A stretch of 64,000 nt of DNA from Pyrenochaeta sp. MPI-SDFR-AT-0127 (GCA_020747015.1 JAGTJM010000039.1:186001-250000), one strand, 5' to 3'; shown: positions 1 to 13,149, numbered from the stretch's first letter. A program made the numbers and translations. The notes: generated from the sequence alone by a model not told the origin.

Positions 1-1470
1 TCAGTGAGTTGTGTAGAACGAGAAATATGTTATCGTTGGCAGGACAATGTTCGAAGTTGCTTGTGAGGAGGCTCTCTAATGATGATGCCAAGGATATCAG
101 TACACGGAATAGGGGAAGAGGCAACCAAGGGCTGAAAGACGATACAACGAGTTTCCAAGACAGGTCCTAAGCTTGGTATGGTCAAAAGAGCAACTGGAAG
201 AGGTCCTCAAGGCCTTGTTGTAGAGATTCAGGGCCTCGGTAAGTCTCTCCGATGACCGTCGCGGCTTTGTGTGCGTGCATCTTATCAATCACTGCGACTA
301 AAGAGTAAATCAGCGGCATAAATCGAAAAGTTGATTGGGTGGAGGATCGAGCTACTGCCCAAGGCAATAATTTGGTTGTACGAAAGAAGAAGCTAGGCCG
401 ATTTGAATCCAAAAAGTCTGAGCTTATGCACTGTGGATGCCATTGTCGTACAAGCTCTCTGATTTGTCAGTTAGTGCTATACATGAGATGCACCATCCCT
501 ACCAATGTTCGTCGCCCATTGGAACTAGTCAGAGGGACTGCGAGGTGCTGATGCCGCAATTGTGGTTCATCATGTCCTGCACAGTGGGATCTTTTTCAGT
601 CAGACTGGATCCACGATAACATCAGCCGTTCACCATCTTCAAGTCCATGACGGCTTCTGAACTGGAGATAGTTATTACCCGCGCGTTCAACACCGCTCTA
701 AGTTCAATGGTAAAGTTAGTAACCTCGAGGTTGTCTGCGTTGGAGAGCGGACAACTGAAAATGGTGTGATCATGTGAGTTCGGTTGAGAACAAAGATGAA
801 AACCGATAGACAATGCATCAAATTCTTATCGTGAATAGAGAGAGCATTTAAGTAAAGTGTATGAACTGGGAACTGTAAATCTGCCGAGCATTTTGAAAGT
901 TGTTAAATGGTAGAAGTGACTTGTCGCTTCACTAGCCATCAACCCTTTCGATGACGGTGCGCTTTTTCTTCCATAGACCATTGTTTGCCAGCTCCACACA
1001 GTTCATGGGCCAAGCCCGTGTCATTATGGCAATAGTAGCAACCATATGTAAGTACAGTTCTGATACTCCTTTGCAGATAGTGACCATGGGAGGTGGGGTA
1101 GCCGAGGTGGTGAGCTACAGCATGGATCAAAAACACGCAGATGATAAATCACAAATGGAACAAACATCTGATCATCAAAGCTAGACTCGTGTTGCATGAT
1201 CACGAGCGCATAGATATAAAGTTCGTCAAGCGTGTCGGCGCGAGAGGGTGACAAGGACTGGACAGAAGTGGCCCGTGCATGAAGCGCGACGCGCACCGCG
1301 TTGTGGGCAACAGCAGACAGCAAACCAGATCTTATTCACCCTCTCAGCTCCATATTACCCCCGCCATGTCCTGAAAGCCGCTGGACCGATCGCTTTGACA
1401 TTGAACTCGCGATTCCAGCTTTCGTCTTATCAAATTGTTTTGCGCGCCAGGGTAGCGCTCATCCGCAACG
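1..1470. other. Gene-poor left edge and SMC3 upstream region
   Basis: Only short unrelated reading frames occur here and none shows a recognisable domain, so I see no gene. The last 200 bases or so are the promoter and 5' leader of the SMC3 gene. Confidence 0.5.
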
Positions 1471-4400
1471 ATGGGGTACATCAAGCAAATCACCATCCAG
1501 GGCTTCAAGAGCTACAAGGATCAGATGCAAATCGAGCCCTTCTCGCCCAACTGCAATGTCATTGTCGGCCGCAATGGCTCGGGCAAGAGCAACTTCTTCG
1601 CTGCAGTGCGCTTCGTGCTCGGCGACGACTACCACTTCCTCAGTCGCGAGGAGCGCCAGGCGTTACTACACGAGGGCTCTGGCTCGGCTGTCATGTCGGC
1701 CTATGTGGAGGTGTGCTTCGACAATACCGAGGACCGTTTCCAGACGGGCAAGCCCGAATTCTTCCTCCGCCGGACGATTGGCGCAAAGAAGGACGAGTAC
1801 TCTGTTAACCGCAAAAACGCCACCAAGACCGAAGTCCAGCAGATGCTCGAATCCGCCGGTTTCTCGCGATCGAATCCTTACTACATTGTGCCCCAGGGCC
1901 GTGTCACAGCGCTTACGAACATGAAGGACTCGGAGCGATTGAAGCTGCTGAAAGAAATCTCCGGATCGAACGTTTACGAAACCCGACGCGCCGACAGTCT
2001 GAAGCTTCTCGCCGACACGGATAGCAAGTGCAACAATATCGACAGCGTGGTCGCTTCAATGAATGAACGCCTGGACGAGCTTGAGGGCGAGAAGGAAGAA
2101 CTGGAGGCTTGGAGCAAAAACGACCGGGAGCGGAGGTCGCTGATGTACACCATAAAGTCACGCGAAGAAGCCGACCTCGAGGCGCAGATTGAGGACATTG
2201 ATCGCCTTGAAAACCAAGGGCGCGAAATGCGGGAAAACAACGAGGCCGCCTTCGTGCAAAATGAAACCGACATTGCACAGATTGAGACGGACCTCAACAA
2301 GCGAAGAGGTGAGCTGGATGTGCTGAGGGAGGACCGCGTGCAGTCTGAGCAAGATCGAAAGTCTGCTACACTAGAAAAGGCGAAGATCGAGCTTGAGCTC
2401 AAGGCACTACAAGACAATCAGTCGCTTGCTCAGCAAACAAGGAGGTTGCGCGATACGCAAATCAAATCAGTCCAACAGCAGATACGAGCGCGGGAGACGC
2501 AGCTCAAGCAACTGCTGCCACAGTACAATGCAAAGAAAGAGGAGGAGGAGGCTGTCCGATCACAACTGATGGAGGCCGAGGGCCAGCGAAAGCGGCTTGA
2601 GGAAAAGCAAGGACGAACTGCATACTACAGCAACAAGCGCCAGCGAGACGATGCATTGCGTGCCCAAATCGACCAGTCAAATGGTGATCTGAGCCGCCGC
2701 AAGGCTGTTCTCATGCAGACCAACGAAGAGATTGCTCGACTGGAGAGCGATATCGAGCGACTAGAAGGCGAGATCACTGAACTCCGGTCTACGATTGAAA
2801 GCGAAGGCGATGCGGCTGTTAACCTTGCGGCAAGACTGGAGCAAGCACGAGACGCCTCTAGAACAATCCGTGACGAGCAAACAAATCTCTTCCGAGAACA
2901 GAATAGGGTAAACACCCAACTCTCAAGCGCCCAGGCCGAGCTCAACAAAGCAGAGAGCACATTCTCGCGCTTGCTTGACTATGGTACCAGTCGTGGGCTT
3001 GAATCGTTGCGCCGCTATCAGAAAGAGGGTCTATTTGAAGGTGTACATGGCACCATTGCTGATTTACTTCAAGTTTCCGACAACTACCGTTCGGTGACTG
3101 AGAATGCTGCCGAAAGTGCCTTGTTCAATGTCGTAGTAGATAACGACGATGTCTCCACCAAAATCATCGACAGACTCATCCAAGATAGGGGTGGTCGACT
3201 TACATTCATTCCATTGAACCGTATCCAAGCGCTGGACTTGCACCTTCCCACAAAGGGAGATATGCAACCTTTGCTACCCAAGTTGACATACGACGAGCGA
3301 TTCGAAACTGCATTCAAACACGTCTTTGCGAAGATCGTTGTCTGTCCCTCACTGGATGCTTGCAAGAGCAATGCTAAGCAATTCAATGTTCGGGCATACA
3401 CACCTGACGGCGACAATGCTTCACGAAAAGGCCAGTATCGCGGAGGATATCACGATCCCTCTAAGTCTAAAATTGTCGCTTATCAAAAAGTCATTGAGGC
3501 TCGTACGCAATACGAGGAGTTACAACAGCGGAAGCGCGATATTGAGAAGGAGCTGGATCAGAAGCGGCAACAGCTTACGGCTGCATCTTCTGATGTCCGG
3601 AAACGCGAGCATGAGAAGAACAAAGGTGAGAACAGTTATGGACCAATGCGAGAAGAACTTCGCGTCAAGCACAAAGCACTTCAAGACACTCGCGACAGCC
3701 TTGCCCGGAAACAAAGAACAGCCTCAGACCTTCAGTCGGCTATCAATCAACTTGGCGCTCAACAGAGTGACTGGGAGGCTGAAATCGCTTCAAAGTTTGA
3801 GAAGGCGCTATCAAGGGATGAGGAACAGATGCTCGTAACCCTTACCAGCACCGTGCAAGACCTGAGGCGGCAACTTGCACGAGTCCAAGAAGAACGTGCA
3901 ACCCTGGAACAGCAGAAGATCGAAGCCGAGCTGGATTTGAATGAAAATCTACAACCAGAGCTTGACAATCTGCAAGCACAACAAGGCGGCACCAGTGGGT
4001 CCACGAGCCAGTCGACACGATTACGCGAGTATGAACGCGCGCTAGATGCGGTCAACCAGACTATTGCAGATCTTGATCAACAGATTCAGGAGACGGATGC
4101 CCAGATCGAGAACATTCGAGCCCAGTTGACTGACTTGGAGGCCTTGCGGTCTGAGAAGGAGTTGAGCAACCGTCAACTTGCGAAAACAATGGAGAGGCAA
4201 GAGCAGGCTATGTCTAGGAAAGACTCGGATCGCAACCGTCATACAGACAACCTTGCCAAGGTCAAGCGCGAGATTCGCGATTTGGGTACATTGCCAGAGG
4301 ATGTCAACCGCAAATACGCGCGATGGGATACTACCAAGGTATATAATCCAACAAATTTCACAAGAACCTGGTCACTAACAAGCGGTGTTAGGTCACCAAA

Positions 4401-5165
4401 GAACTCACCAAAGTCACGCAAGCCCTCAAGAACTTTGCCCACGTCAACAAGAAGGCGTTTGAGCAATACGAGAATTTTACGCGACAACGCAGGACCCTCA
4501 CAGATCGTCGCGCTGAGCTTGACAGCTCACGGAAATCCATTGAGATGCTTATCAACACGCTCGACCAACGTAAAGATGAAGCTATTGCTCGCACTTTCCG
4601 CCAAGTCGCCCAGGCATTCAAGGAAGTCTTTCAGCAGCTTGTGCCCATTGGCCAGGGCCGTCTCATCATCAACCGTAAGTCTGACAAAGACGTCCGCGGT
4701 AATGCCTCCGACGAGGATGAGAGCGATGAAGAAACGCAAGCCAAGAAGGGTAGCAAGGTTGCCGAGTATACGGGTGTGTCAATTGCTGTATCCTTCAACA
4801 GCAAACACGATGAGCAACAAAAGATTGGCCAACTCTCAGGTGGCCAAAAGTCACTCTGCGCGCTTGCCCTTATTTTTGCAATCCAGAAATGCGATCCAGC
4901 ACCATTTTACCTCTTTGATGAAATCGACGCAAATCTCGACGCACAGTACCGTACGGCTGTCGCTGAGATGTTGAAGAAGCTGTCTGGACAAGGAGGCAAG
5001 AAGGGCGATGGTGGAGGCCAATTCATCTGCACAACGTTCCGCCCTGAGATGGTGTTGGTAGCAGATCGATGCTATGGCGTGAGTTACAGTAACAAGACAA
5101 GTAGTATCGACGTAGTGGAGAGGGAAGCGGCACTAGATTTTGTGGAGGGCATGCAGAAGACGTGA
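1471..5165 (+). CDS. SMC3: Cohesin subunit SMC3 (structural maintenance of chromosomes 3)
   Basis: ATPase subunit of the cohesin ring, which holds sister chromatids together and shapes loops in the nucleus. Two exons (1471-4338, 4392-5165) joined by a 53-bp GTATAT...TTAG intron with a CTAAC branch site give 1213 residues, the usual SMC3 length. The Walker A motif GRNGSGKS is at residues 33-40. A long Glu/Arg/Gln-rich coiled coil follows, with a hinge at about 510-660 and a second coiled coil. The ABC signature LSGGQ is near residue 1103 and the Walker B stretch FYLFDEIDANLD near 1128. The N-terminus MGYIKQITIQGFKSYKDQ is the SMC3 type rather than SMC1, 2 or 4. An acidic patch (near DEDESDEE) sits in the C-terminal head, as in other fungal SMC3 proteins. 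The family assignment is near certain; only the exact start codon is inferred. Confidence 0.97.
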
Positions 5166-7254
5166 AAGCGATTGTGCATGGAGCAAACAAAGTTTCGATA
5201 ATTTTCATGTTCCTCCGAGGCAATGCGGTCTGCATGGCTAGTTTTCTGATTCACGATGTACGATTGATAGGTAGTTGTGCATTAGTTCTCATGCACAGGT
5301 AGTCTGGCGTTCCAACGTTACCATACCGAATGCACTGCGCATAGTTTCACACCCTTTGAGCTCTAGATCTATCTGGTGGTCGCAATCCAGGCTCTGTCCG
5401 ACATCTCGGGCAACTTTACCGTCTCCGAGTCAAAACCCCGGCGGTATATGTCCCGTTTCCGCCGCCGCCCAACCGGACTATTTCTCCGTCCACACTTTCC
5501 CTCTCTCATCCCCTCTCACCCCCAAAAGCCCCGACCATCTCGGATATGACGGCACAGCCGCTGCCAGAACCATCTGTAGCGCATCACTTTAGGGCGAGAC
5601 TGTCGCCCACCCCTGCAAGGTACAACAAGCCGGACCGAATAGCGTCGCTGACATATTGACGCCCGCGCACCTCCATCGTGATCGTAATTGTGAATATCTG
5701 CTCTCCGCCTTTCTTCCGGCAAATTGATGTCACAAACTAGCTCTGTGCGGCATAAGATGCACACTTGTGCAGTTTTCGCACCTGTATGCGGTAGGTATTG
5801 TGAACGAGTGTGGATTGCAGTGGGAAAGTTGGCCGGTGGGAGCATGAGAGTTGATTGCTCAGCATGGAAGGTTTGAGATGTGGTATCGAAAGCTCTGGGA
5901 CAAGTTCCCGGTGCTGGACTGGCCAATGATGATGGTGGGAGATGGGTTGTTGTTTTGAGATTCCTAAGGGGAGAAAGATTGAGGTGAGACGGATATGTTT
6001 GTGGGCAAGGAGGGAGGGAGTAAGGTGTTGGGGTTGAACAACCTATTGACTATGGAATTATGGTATTGCTTCGTATCTAAAAAAAATGCTCAAGAGTGTT
6101 TGAGAGGTTGTATTTCAGTCTATAGTCCTGAGTCTTTTGTTTGCACTCGCTCGATACCACAGGAGCACGGTACTTGAGAAGCACCATTGGATGATCATCC
6201 AATCTTCGTTCAGAACACTCAGTCACTGACGGCCATTACTCTTAATCATCGATTCACTGCGGCCACAGCGTTACGCTTGGATGCTAAGCCAGCCGCAATG
6301 GTTGACCACCAGCTCGTACTCCAGATGAGCATGACGTCATACAGAATACCTATCCTTTCCGTATCCTGGAAGAGTCAAGAACGAGGGGCGAAGTCTTCAA
6401 TCTAGAACCCGGGCAAATAGCTGCTCAGGATGCGTAATCTGCAGTACACTACGCATCGCCTTTGCGACAAAGCGGAAGGGAGGTGTAGATATGAAACTCA
6501 GGTCGCCGTCCTGAATCCCGTCATACTTACCGAAAATGAACCCTGCACGAAGCACATCAACGCGATGCGGAGACTAAACCGATCAACCATCTGTCCACTG
6601 CCCCACCCAGGCACTTTTTTCAGCCTTGGATAACGGGGATTTGCATTGCAGAATGGCCTACCTCATACTGCAGCAAGGCGTTTCCACTTTGGCACAACGA
6701 GCTTTGTGGAGATCAGCCTGTGGTGACCAATGGGGTGACTGCCCTCTGTGCTCTGAACGAGCGGAGGGGCTTATGTGGGGGGATGACAGAAAGCTCTCAC
6801 ACCACCACAAGTCAGTGGATTCATTCTGGGCGTCGTCATGTCATGGAGCTATCGAGAAGTCTGCAACGCATGCCGTGGGTAGGTGCAATGTCTCACGAAG
6901 GTCAAGTGGATCATGTAATTTGGTGAAGTGACTCGTGCATGAAGAGTATTCTTCGTCGTGAAAAAGGGAACGACAGTCCCGCGTCTCTACTTTTTGAGTA
7001 TTATCTAAATAGTCATACTGCCGGGAATTTTCGTCCAGCAAGCTCGCTTCCATTCCTCATGCACCCAGAATCGTCAGATCATGGCTACTACGGTGAGGTA
7101 TCCCATCTCACCGGTCCAGATAGCGTGTAAAAATACAAGGAAAAAGAAGACTGAAGCAAGCTTTTTTGTAAAGTCAAAGGGGTCGATAAAATCCTGGGTA
7201 TCATAGTCGAAGTAAAGTGGAACGGGTTGCGCGTTAAAATCCTGGCAACTCGGC
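5166..7254. other. Intergenic between SMC3 and the bZIP gene, no gene seen
   Basis: About 2.1 kb between the convergent 3' ends of SMC3 and the bZIP gene. Short open frames on both strands lack domain signatures and consistent splice structure. It probably contains both 3' UTRs; nothing else is supported. Confidence 0.5.
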
Positions 7255-8223
7255 TCATTGTTGCTCTAACTCATCCATATCTTCGTCGTCGAAGTCGCGG
7301 AGCAGCTCTAGGCCGCCAAAATCGTCGTCATCGAGTTTGGAGCCGAGGGAGTCTATACTGGGGCCTCGATAGTGGGCTGTGGACATGGAAGGGGTTCGCT
7401 GAGTGCTTGTGTGCTGTGATGAGGTTGTGCGTGAGGTAGGTGGTGCTTCCATGCCGAGAAGGTCGCCAGCACATCGAGCGAGGTATTCGTCGACTGCCCA
7501 GAAGCCGCAGCCAGCATGACGAAGCACCTCGTTCTTGAGAGTGAGGACCTCCTCGCGTAGCATTGCAACATTCTCCTTGAGGGCCTTGTTCTTCGAGGAA
7601 AACTCGCGGGCGCGGCCTTCGAGGCCATTGATGTACTCCTTTTTGCGTTGCCGGCACTTGTGGGCTGCAACGCGATTTTTCTCGAGATGCGACTGGCGAG
7701 CAGACGAGACCTGGAAGGGGAAGCCGTCGGCAGTGTAGGCCTCGACCATCTGCGGCTGCGACTTTGGCCTGCCCCGCTTGCGCTTGGGTGGCTGAGGGTT
7801 GGCGTCCTGGAGTGGGACAGCCGCGGTCTGATTGGCTGATGCTTGTCGGGATGTGCGCCGTTTCTTGGGAGAAGGCTCGTCTTGCTGTGGCGACTGGGAT
7901 AGTCTGGGGGGCTGGTGTGTGGGCCAGATGGTCTCATTCCTGAGCTCCTCAGCCGGAATGGAACTTTCTCGAGTGGCGTCGCGCATGGGCTCGGCAGGCG
8001 AGAAGTCTTCTGGAGGCGTAACCTGGCCGTAGCGTTCAATGGCAGCATGGGAGAGGAGAGAGGGAGGAATTGTGAAGGCGGGGTTGCTGATTGAGTCGGG
8101 GCCGCTGCTGAAGGAGCCCCAAGTATCACGTTGGTGCTGCTGCGAAAGCTTCGAGTCTGGGTCGTGCAAGGCGACATAGGCATCGTGGGCCCAATCGAAG
8201 CTGTGGGGGGTCTCGAGCTCCAT
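7255..8223 (-). CDS. bZIP transcription factor, ATF/CREB-like, with AT-hook-like motif
   Basis: Predicted nuclear DNA-binding regulator. Starting at the ATG at 8221-8223 (MELETPHSF) gives 322 residues; an in-frame ATG at 8304 would add 27 His/Leu-rich residues and I consider it less likely. A Pro/Gln/Ser-rich N-terminal half is followed by an AT-hook-like core KRKRGRPKSQ at about residues 147-156. The basic region NRVAAHKCRQRKK (about 182-194) is the ATF/CREB type, and a leucine zipper spans about 201-235. A conserved-looking extension follows (GCGFWAVDEYLARCA). The C-terminus is very acidic (DDDDF, DFDDEDMDELEQQ), which suggests an activation surface. A 3.3-kb gap upstream implies a long leader or extensive control region. 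Target genes cannot be told from the sequence. Confidence 0.9.
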   Translation of the reverse strand: MELETPHSFDWAHDAYVALHDPDSKLSQQHQRDTWGSFSSGPDSISNPAFTIPPSLLSHAAIERYGQVTPPEDFSPAEPMRDATRESSIPAEELRNETIWPTHQPPRLSQSPQQDEPSPKKRRTSRQASANQTAAVPLQDANPQPPKRKRGRPKSQPQMVEAYTADGFPFQVSSARQSHLEKNRVAAHKCRQRKKEYINGLEGRAREFSSKNKALKENVAMLREEVLTLKNEVLRHAGCGFWAVDEYLARCAGDLLGMEAPPTSRTTSSQHTSTQRTPSMSTAHYRGPSIDSLGSKLDDDDFGGLELLRDFDDEDMDELEQQ

Positions 8224-11200
8224 TATGTAACGCAAGGGGTGGTGGTGTTTGAGAAGAGTGGTGACGGTGTGTTGTTGTGGAGGAGGAAGGGCAAATAGTG
8301 GCAATGTACTACTTTTATTGTTTGCGCGAGATAGCCAGCAGGCAGGACGCTTGCTTTGTCAGGCGCGAAGTGGTCTGCCGGGTGGGGAGGGGGTCGAGGG
8401 CCGCAGCGGAGAAAATGGCCGAGAGGAGCGCGTAGCAGCAGGGCCTGGAAATGGAGCGATGGTGTCGGTGTCAACGTACGAGGACAAAGAACAGAGGGGG
8501 TGGGAACGGCTTGCGCGTAGGGGGAGCGGGGTTTAAGGAGCACAACGCTCGATCACAGCGCCAGGCGGGCAATCCGGCCGGCATGGGCAATTCCAACAAG
8601 CTCCATTCTGCGAAACATGCGAAAGCACAGAAATCGATTGCCGCTTGGTTATTTCCGGCATTCCGGCTGCTGATTGGCCGCCACGCCGCCCGTCCCCATG
8701 TCATCGGCCGATCTCCAACGCAGAGGACTGATGGGCATTTCCTGGCAAACAGGATTCTCCAATTTCTCCCATCATTCTACGCCGCTTGTCGCCCCATCAA
8801 ACCTTGTGCCCAGTTGCCCGGTACACCGTGGCCTGGCCTTTGCTTGTGGCTGTCTTTGGACGTTTACGGCTTCCCCCCCCCTCCTCTTCTGCTGGCATCC
8901 TGCACACTGGCATGCCGTCCTGGCACTCACGACGACACTTGACATGGACGCACACGCGCTAAGTGCCTGGGCTCTAGAGGCATGTGCCCATTGTTTGTCC
9001 AGAACCTACCGCGGTCCGCGTCGTCCGTACAGCAGCCTCCATTACGGCACTACCGGTAGTCTCCTTGTCCACGTCTCGCACGAAGCGACATGTCTATGCA
9101 CTACCAACCTCGCTCGCTCAATGCGTCTTCGTCGCGGTCATAGACTTCCTCGGCTTCGAGGGCGCCTAGCGCCTGGAGTGAGGTGCATGCTGCTCTACCG
9201 GACCAGTTCCATGCCGCTGCTACCCAGCTCCAACCTTCTACGCGGATGCCCATCACGTGATAACTGCGTCGTAAACGAAGTCAACCACTCTTCCGCCACG
9301 CGGTATAGCCTGCTCACTACAGCCTAGAGCCGCCTGCTCCTTGCCCATCGACTCGTTATGCCGTGCTCGCCATAGCCCGAACTTTATTGCACCTTTGCCC
9401 CAGCCCGCGATCGCCGCCGTCCAGCGTCTCGTGCAATTGTAACATTGCATTTGCATCCTCAGCACTGCATACCTCACATATCCACATGCTTCGACGGCGA
9501 CATTTCCACTTAAATGCTTCCATGCTTTTATGTCTAACCGCATCGTGCTCCACATCTTATGAAACACCATCACCGTCCAATCTTGGCCATGATAATGACG
9601 TAGCCTCAACGTGCTCCGCGGCACGGCCCACAACTGACATGGGTCCCACAAAGGCCCGTCGGTCAATCTCGCCGTGCGCTATCAACTGACTGGAGGCGTT
9701 TCTACCGTACTGGCGCCATTCGCATGGCGTATTTCAGGAAGCCATGGACATCTTCCTTTCTCTCTCTCCACAAAGAAACCAATGTCGCGTTGCAGCGTTA
9801 CCTTGAGCCTAGCCAACAATTGCTGTACTAAACGCTGCAATACAGGTGCGAGTGTCGCCCAGCGAGGTATGACGGTGACACAATCGCCACGGTTCCACCA
9901 AAAACCCTTGTTACCGGAGATCTGAAGGGATTTCCTCCATCACACCGTTCTCAGATTCCCATAGCAGTATGATCGAGATGTCGACTGGCGGGCATGGGAA
10001 AGATGGGAAATCCCACGTGAATGCTTTGAAATCCGATGAGACCCCTAGCCCCACTCATTGGTCTTCCCCTACAAGGTGCTACATCATTACACATTAGACT
10101 GGTCTTGAGTGCGGAACCGAGTCAAGGGTGAGCAGTTCATGATTGGGGCTAGACAAGTGCCGTCAGATTCGCCACAGCCAATGAGGTGAGAACACCCGCT
10201 CACTACTCTTATTCACAACACTTGAAGGGGCTAGAACTAGGAAAAGTGTCGCGGGAGCAAGCCCGATGGTTGCACTCCTCGCAGAATGGCCTGCAACCGT
10301 TGCCCAGCCTCGGGGCCTCAAGACACGAGTGCTTGATGGATGTCTTGCCTGGTGATCTTCTGAGGTGCCTTCTCATTGAAATCCGGCCACCTATTTCCGC
10401 AGGACCGCAGGAACCCTAGCCCCTTCACTTGTGGCTCCCCTTGTCCCGCAGAACGTGGTACCACCAAAGACAAAGAATGCGTCCTTGTAAGTAGCTAATA
10501 GTATGATGATGCAAGGCTTCGTACAACGCACTCAAACATCCTAGTTCTCGACCACCACGAGCTGCTGCTCGAACATTCTATCGCTACCATGCAAGAACAG
10601 TCCGCGCAGCTGAGCTCACCCGATCGGCACCCAACACCATTCGATCGGGTAAGTGTTCACTCTATTCCAAACGCAATGGCAAATGGGGTTCGGGTACACT
10701 ACCCTGACGAGAACATCTTGTACTACCTAAGAATATTCATCCAAGACGCCTTGGCCGACCTGTCCCAACCAGATCTCGGCTGTGCTCAACAAGCCGCTTG
10801 CATGATTGACAATTGTCGTACAACGCTTTCAGCTCGCCGGAAATGCTTTCCCAACCAATGAGACTTGCCGATCTCCAATGCCAGCCAAGTAATATGTTCC
10901 TTGCAGGTGGCTGGTTCTGAAGATAAGCACTACCCTAAGCTTCACAGCGCTTCTGCTGGTTCGGTCGGAAACTTCCGTTGACTGGCAAACGGGGTGACTT
11001 CTTAGAGCTGATCATCTATATTGTTTTCACGCACTACTCATATGCAGCGTGCTGATCTACAAAGTAAGCTCCGACTAGCAATACCGTTGCTCGTGTCGTG
11101 ACATGTGAACTTGACACGTCCTCGCTTTTAGCTAGGATTCACACGAGTTACGGATGGTTCCGAGTAAGCCACGTTGACATCGTCGCACATCTTGATACCT

Positions 11201-11714
11201 TTCCGGAGAGGTAATGTTGATACTGGATTCTGGCGTGAAGGCGCAAGTCTACTTTCTCAGATATTCACCAATCTACAAACGCCAACTTAGCCACTGCTGA
11301 CCGTCCAACGAGTCAGCATCTTGAAGCAACGTTCCATCTGCGGCTTGTACGTGCCCAGCACAACATTTGATTGGGGTGGTCTTCATTCAATCGACAAGAG
11401 GCTACTTCTAGTGAAGCTAAATGGGTTTACTTTGACACCTTGATCTGGCGCAACTGGAGCATTGTCGAGGCCCTTCTTCCCCTGTGGAAAGATAGGGAAA
11501 TTGCACAAGCTTCTTCCTTATCATGGATGCAAGGCATAAATCACGTCCCGTAATGGAATGGAAAATATGCATCTTGAGAGTAATTGCAGTCACTCGAAAA
11601 ATTTGAATACGTCATGGTCCGTCACTTCGTCCCTGATCGGCAATTTGGACACTTCACTCCGCAATTCTCTCTCTTTCCAACGAACTTTCGTTTTCCCGAT
11701 CCCATACTCCAATA
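8224..11714. other. Long upstream/intergenic region of the bZIP gene
   Basis: About 3.5 kb without a supported gene. The apparent long frame at 8674-9327 begins at TTG, is Ser/Pro/Leu/His-rich low-complexity translation and has no domain. Four copies of the octamer GGGGCTAG or its complement lie at 10045-10052, 10145-10152, 10227-10234 and 10416-10423, in mixed orientation. A CACGTG-type E-box is near 10014. The region probably holds the bZIP 5' leader and regulatory DNA. Confidence 0.45.
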
Positions 11715-12794
11715 TTAATCGTCGCCTGGAAATCTCGCTCCACCTTGCCTTCTCGCCTCGTCCATAATTCCCATCACCCTGATCGTCTCTGCCCACGGCA
11801 TTCTCTCATTCTGCGTCCTTCCCGCGGCGATGTCCACCGCCACAGCGTCTGCCTCCCAGTAAAACCCTCCTCCTAGTATGTCAAAGCGATATCTTTTCAC
11901 TGGATTACCTGTGGGATCTTTGGGGAATAAGGTAAATGCATCTGGTCGCGAAGCGAACAACCCCTCAACAACGACATGCCCTTTGCTCCCCTCAATACGG
12001 CAGAACTCTTTGCTGGGACTTTTAAAGCACGACGACGATGTACACACACCCTGTCGTCCCGTCGAAGGGAATGACACTACAACCGTCGACGCAACATCAA
12101 TCCCTTCATCCAGCGTCTGCACGCCCTTGATCTCCAACTCCTCTGCCACCTCTCCTATCTGTCCATCTAGCGCCAGCAGTGCCCACGTCAAACTATATAC
12201 ACCAAGATTCAATAAACTGCCTGCACCCAGCGCAGGATTCTTTAAGCGACTGTCCATGCCCTTCTCAGAGAGTTTATGGTCGGTGCTGAAGTCTGCAAAG
12301 ACGCGTAAAACGTCCCCGATAACCTTCTCTTCATGAAGTAAGTGCTGCAGCGAGATTGTCAAGGGAAAGAACCGCGTCCACATTGCTTCCATGACAAAAA
12401 CGCCCTTTTCTTTCGCAAGCGCAAATACTTCTTGTGCATCGCGTGCGTTGAGCGTGAAGGGTTTCTCGCACAACACGTGTTTTCCCGCGTGTATGGCGTC
12501 GATGCAATTCTGCTTGTGGAATGAGTGCAGTGTGCCAATATAGACAATGTCTACATTCGGATCTGTATACACCGATTGATACCCTTCGTAGACTTCTGGA
12601 GCAGGAGACACGTGGGGGATGTTCTCAGACACAAAGGCAAGCCCTTTTGAGAGCGAGGAAGAGCCAATGGCTGTGATGATGTGCTGGGCGTTTGCATCGG
12701 CACGAGAAAGGATGAGGTCCTTGGCAAAGGCGGAGGATATAGCACCTGTGGCTATGATGCCCCAGCGCAGAGGGCCTGGATTTGGAGAAGACAT
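11715..12794 (-). CDS. Gfo/Idh/MocA-family NAD(P)-dependent dehydrogenase (D-xylose / dihydrodiol dehydrogenase type)
   Basis: Intronless 359-residue oxidoreductase of the dimeric dihydrodiol / D-xylose 1-dehydrogenase (NADP) subgroup; probably cytosolic, oxidising a sugar or a trans-dihydrodiol. The N-terminal Rossmann fold carries the nucleotide-binding segment WGIIATGAISSAFAKDL at about residues 11-27. The hallmark EKP motif occurs as LCEKPFTLNA near residue 110. The substrate-domain segment FMLEAMWTRF-like (here VFVMEAMWTRFFP) is typical of the dihydrodiol/xylose dehydrogenase branch. The C-terminal beta-sheet domain is complete, with GGGFYWEADAVA near the end. Length equals the family norm. 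The exact substrate is not readable; the fungal relatives I know of are annotated as D-xylose dehydrogenases. Confidence 0.9.
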   Translation of the reverse strand: MSSPNPGPLRWGIIATGAISSAFAKDLILSRADANAQHIITAIGSSSLSKGLAFVSENIPHVSPAPEVYEGYQSVYTDPNVDIVYIGTLHSFHKQNCIDAIHAGKHVLCEKPFTLNARDAQEVFALAKEKGVFVMEAMWTRFFPLTISLQHLLHEEKVIGDVLRVFADFSTDHKLSEKGMDSRLKNPALGAGSLLNLGVYSLTWALLALDGQIGEVAEELEIKGVQTLDEGIDVASTVVVSFPSTGRQGVCTSSSCFKSPSKEFCRIEGSKGHVVVEGLFASRPDAFTLFPKDPTGNPVKRYRFDILGGGFYWEADAVAVDIAAGRTQNERMPWAETIRVMGIMDEARRQGGARFPGDD

Positions 12795-13149
12795 CTTATA
12801 GTCTTGACTTTAGTTGCAAAGTTCCTGGAGTGGGGCAGGGGCTTTAGGTACTGTTGAGGGGGAGTAAAGGCCCTGCTGTATGTGAAAAGTCGCGAACGCA
12901 ACCGGAAGGCACGATTATGAAGTGACTTGGTCCTCAAGCAAGCATCTCGGTCGTAATATGACCGAGCTAGTTCTTTTCGGTATGATGCAGACCGATGACT
13001 GCTCACTTAGTTTTTATATAGTGTTGACTTATAACAACATGAATGATGGGATGCTTTGGTGCGCCGTATAAATCTTTGGATGCAGCTATTCCATGAAGTC
13101 TACAAGATCCACACAAAATCTAGATTCCGTCTAGGAGTCGTTGCTCCAT
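12795..13149. other. Intergenic between the dehydrogenase and the SQT1-like gene
   Basis: This 355-bp stretch holds the promoter of the dehydrogenase gene and the 3' flank of the WD40 gene. No coding or RNA feature is visible. Confidence 0.5.

Noticed and set aside
1974..2960. Ser/Arg-rich antisense frames within SMC3
   Set aside because: Composition reflects the reverse complement of Glu/Lys/Gln-rich coiled coil.
8674..9327. 217-codon forward frame in the bZIP upstream region
   Set aside because: It begins at TTG, is low-complexity and has no recognisable motif.
11878..12336. 152-codon frame antisense to the Gfo/Idh/MocA dehydrogenase
   Set aside because: Shadow of a conserved enzyme gene.
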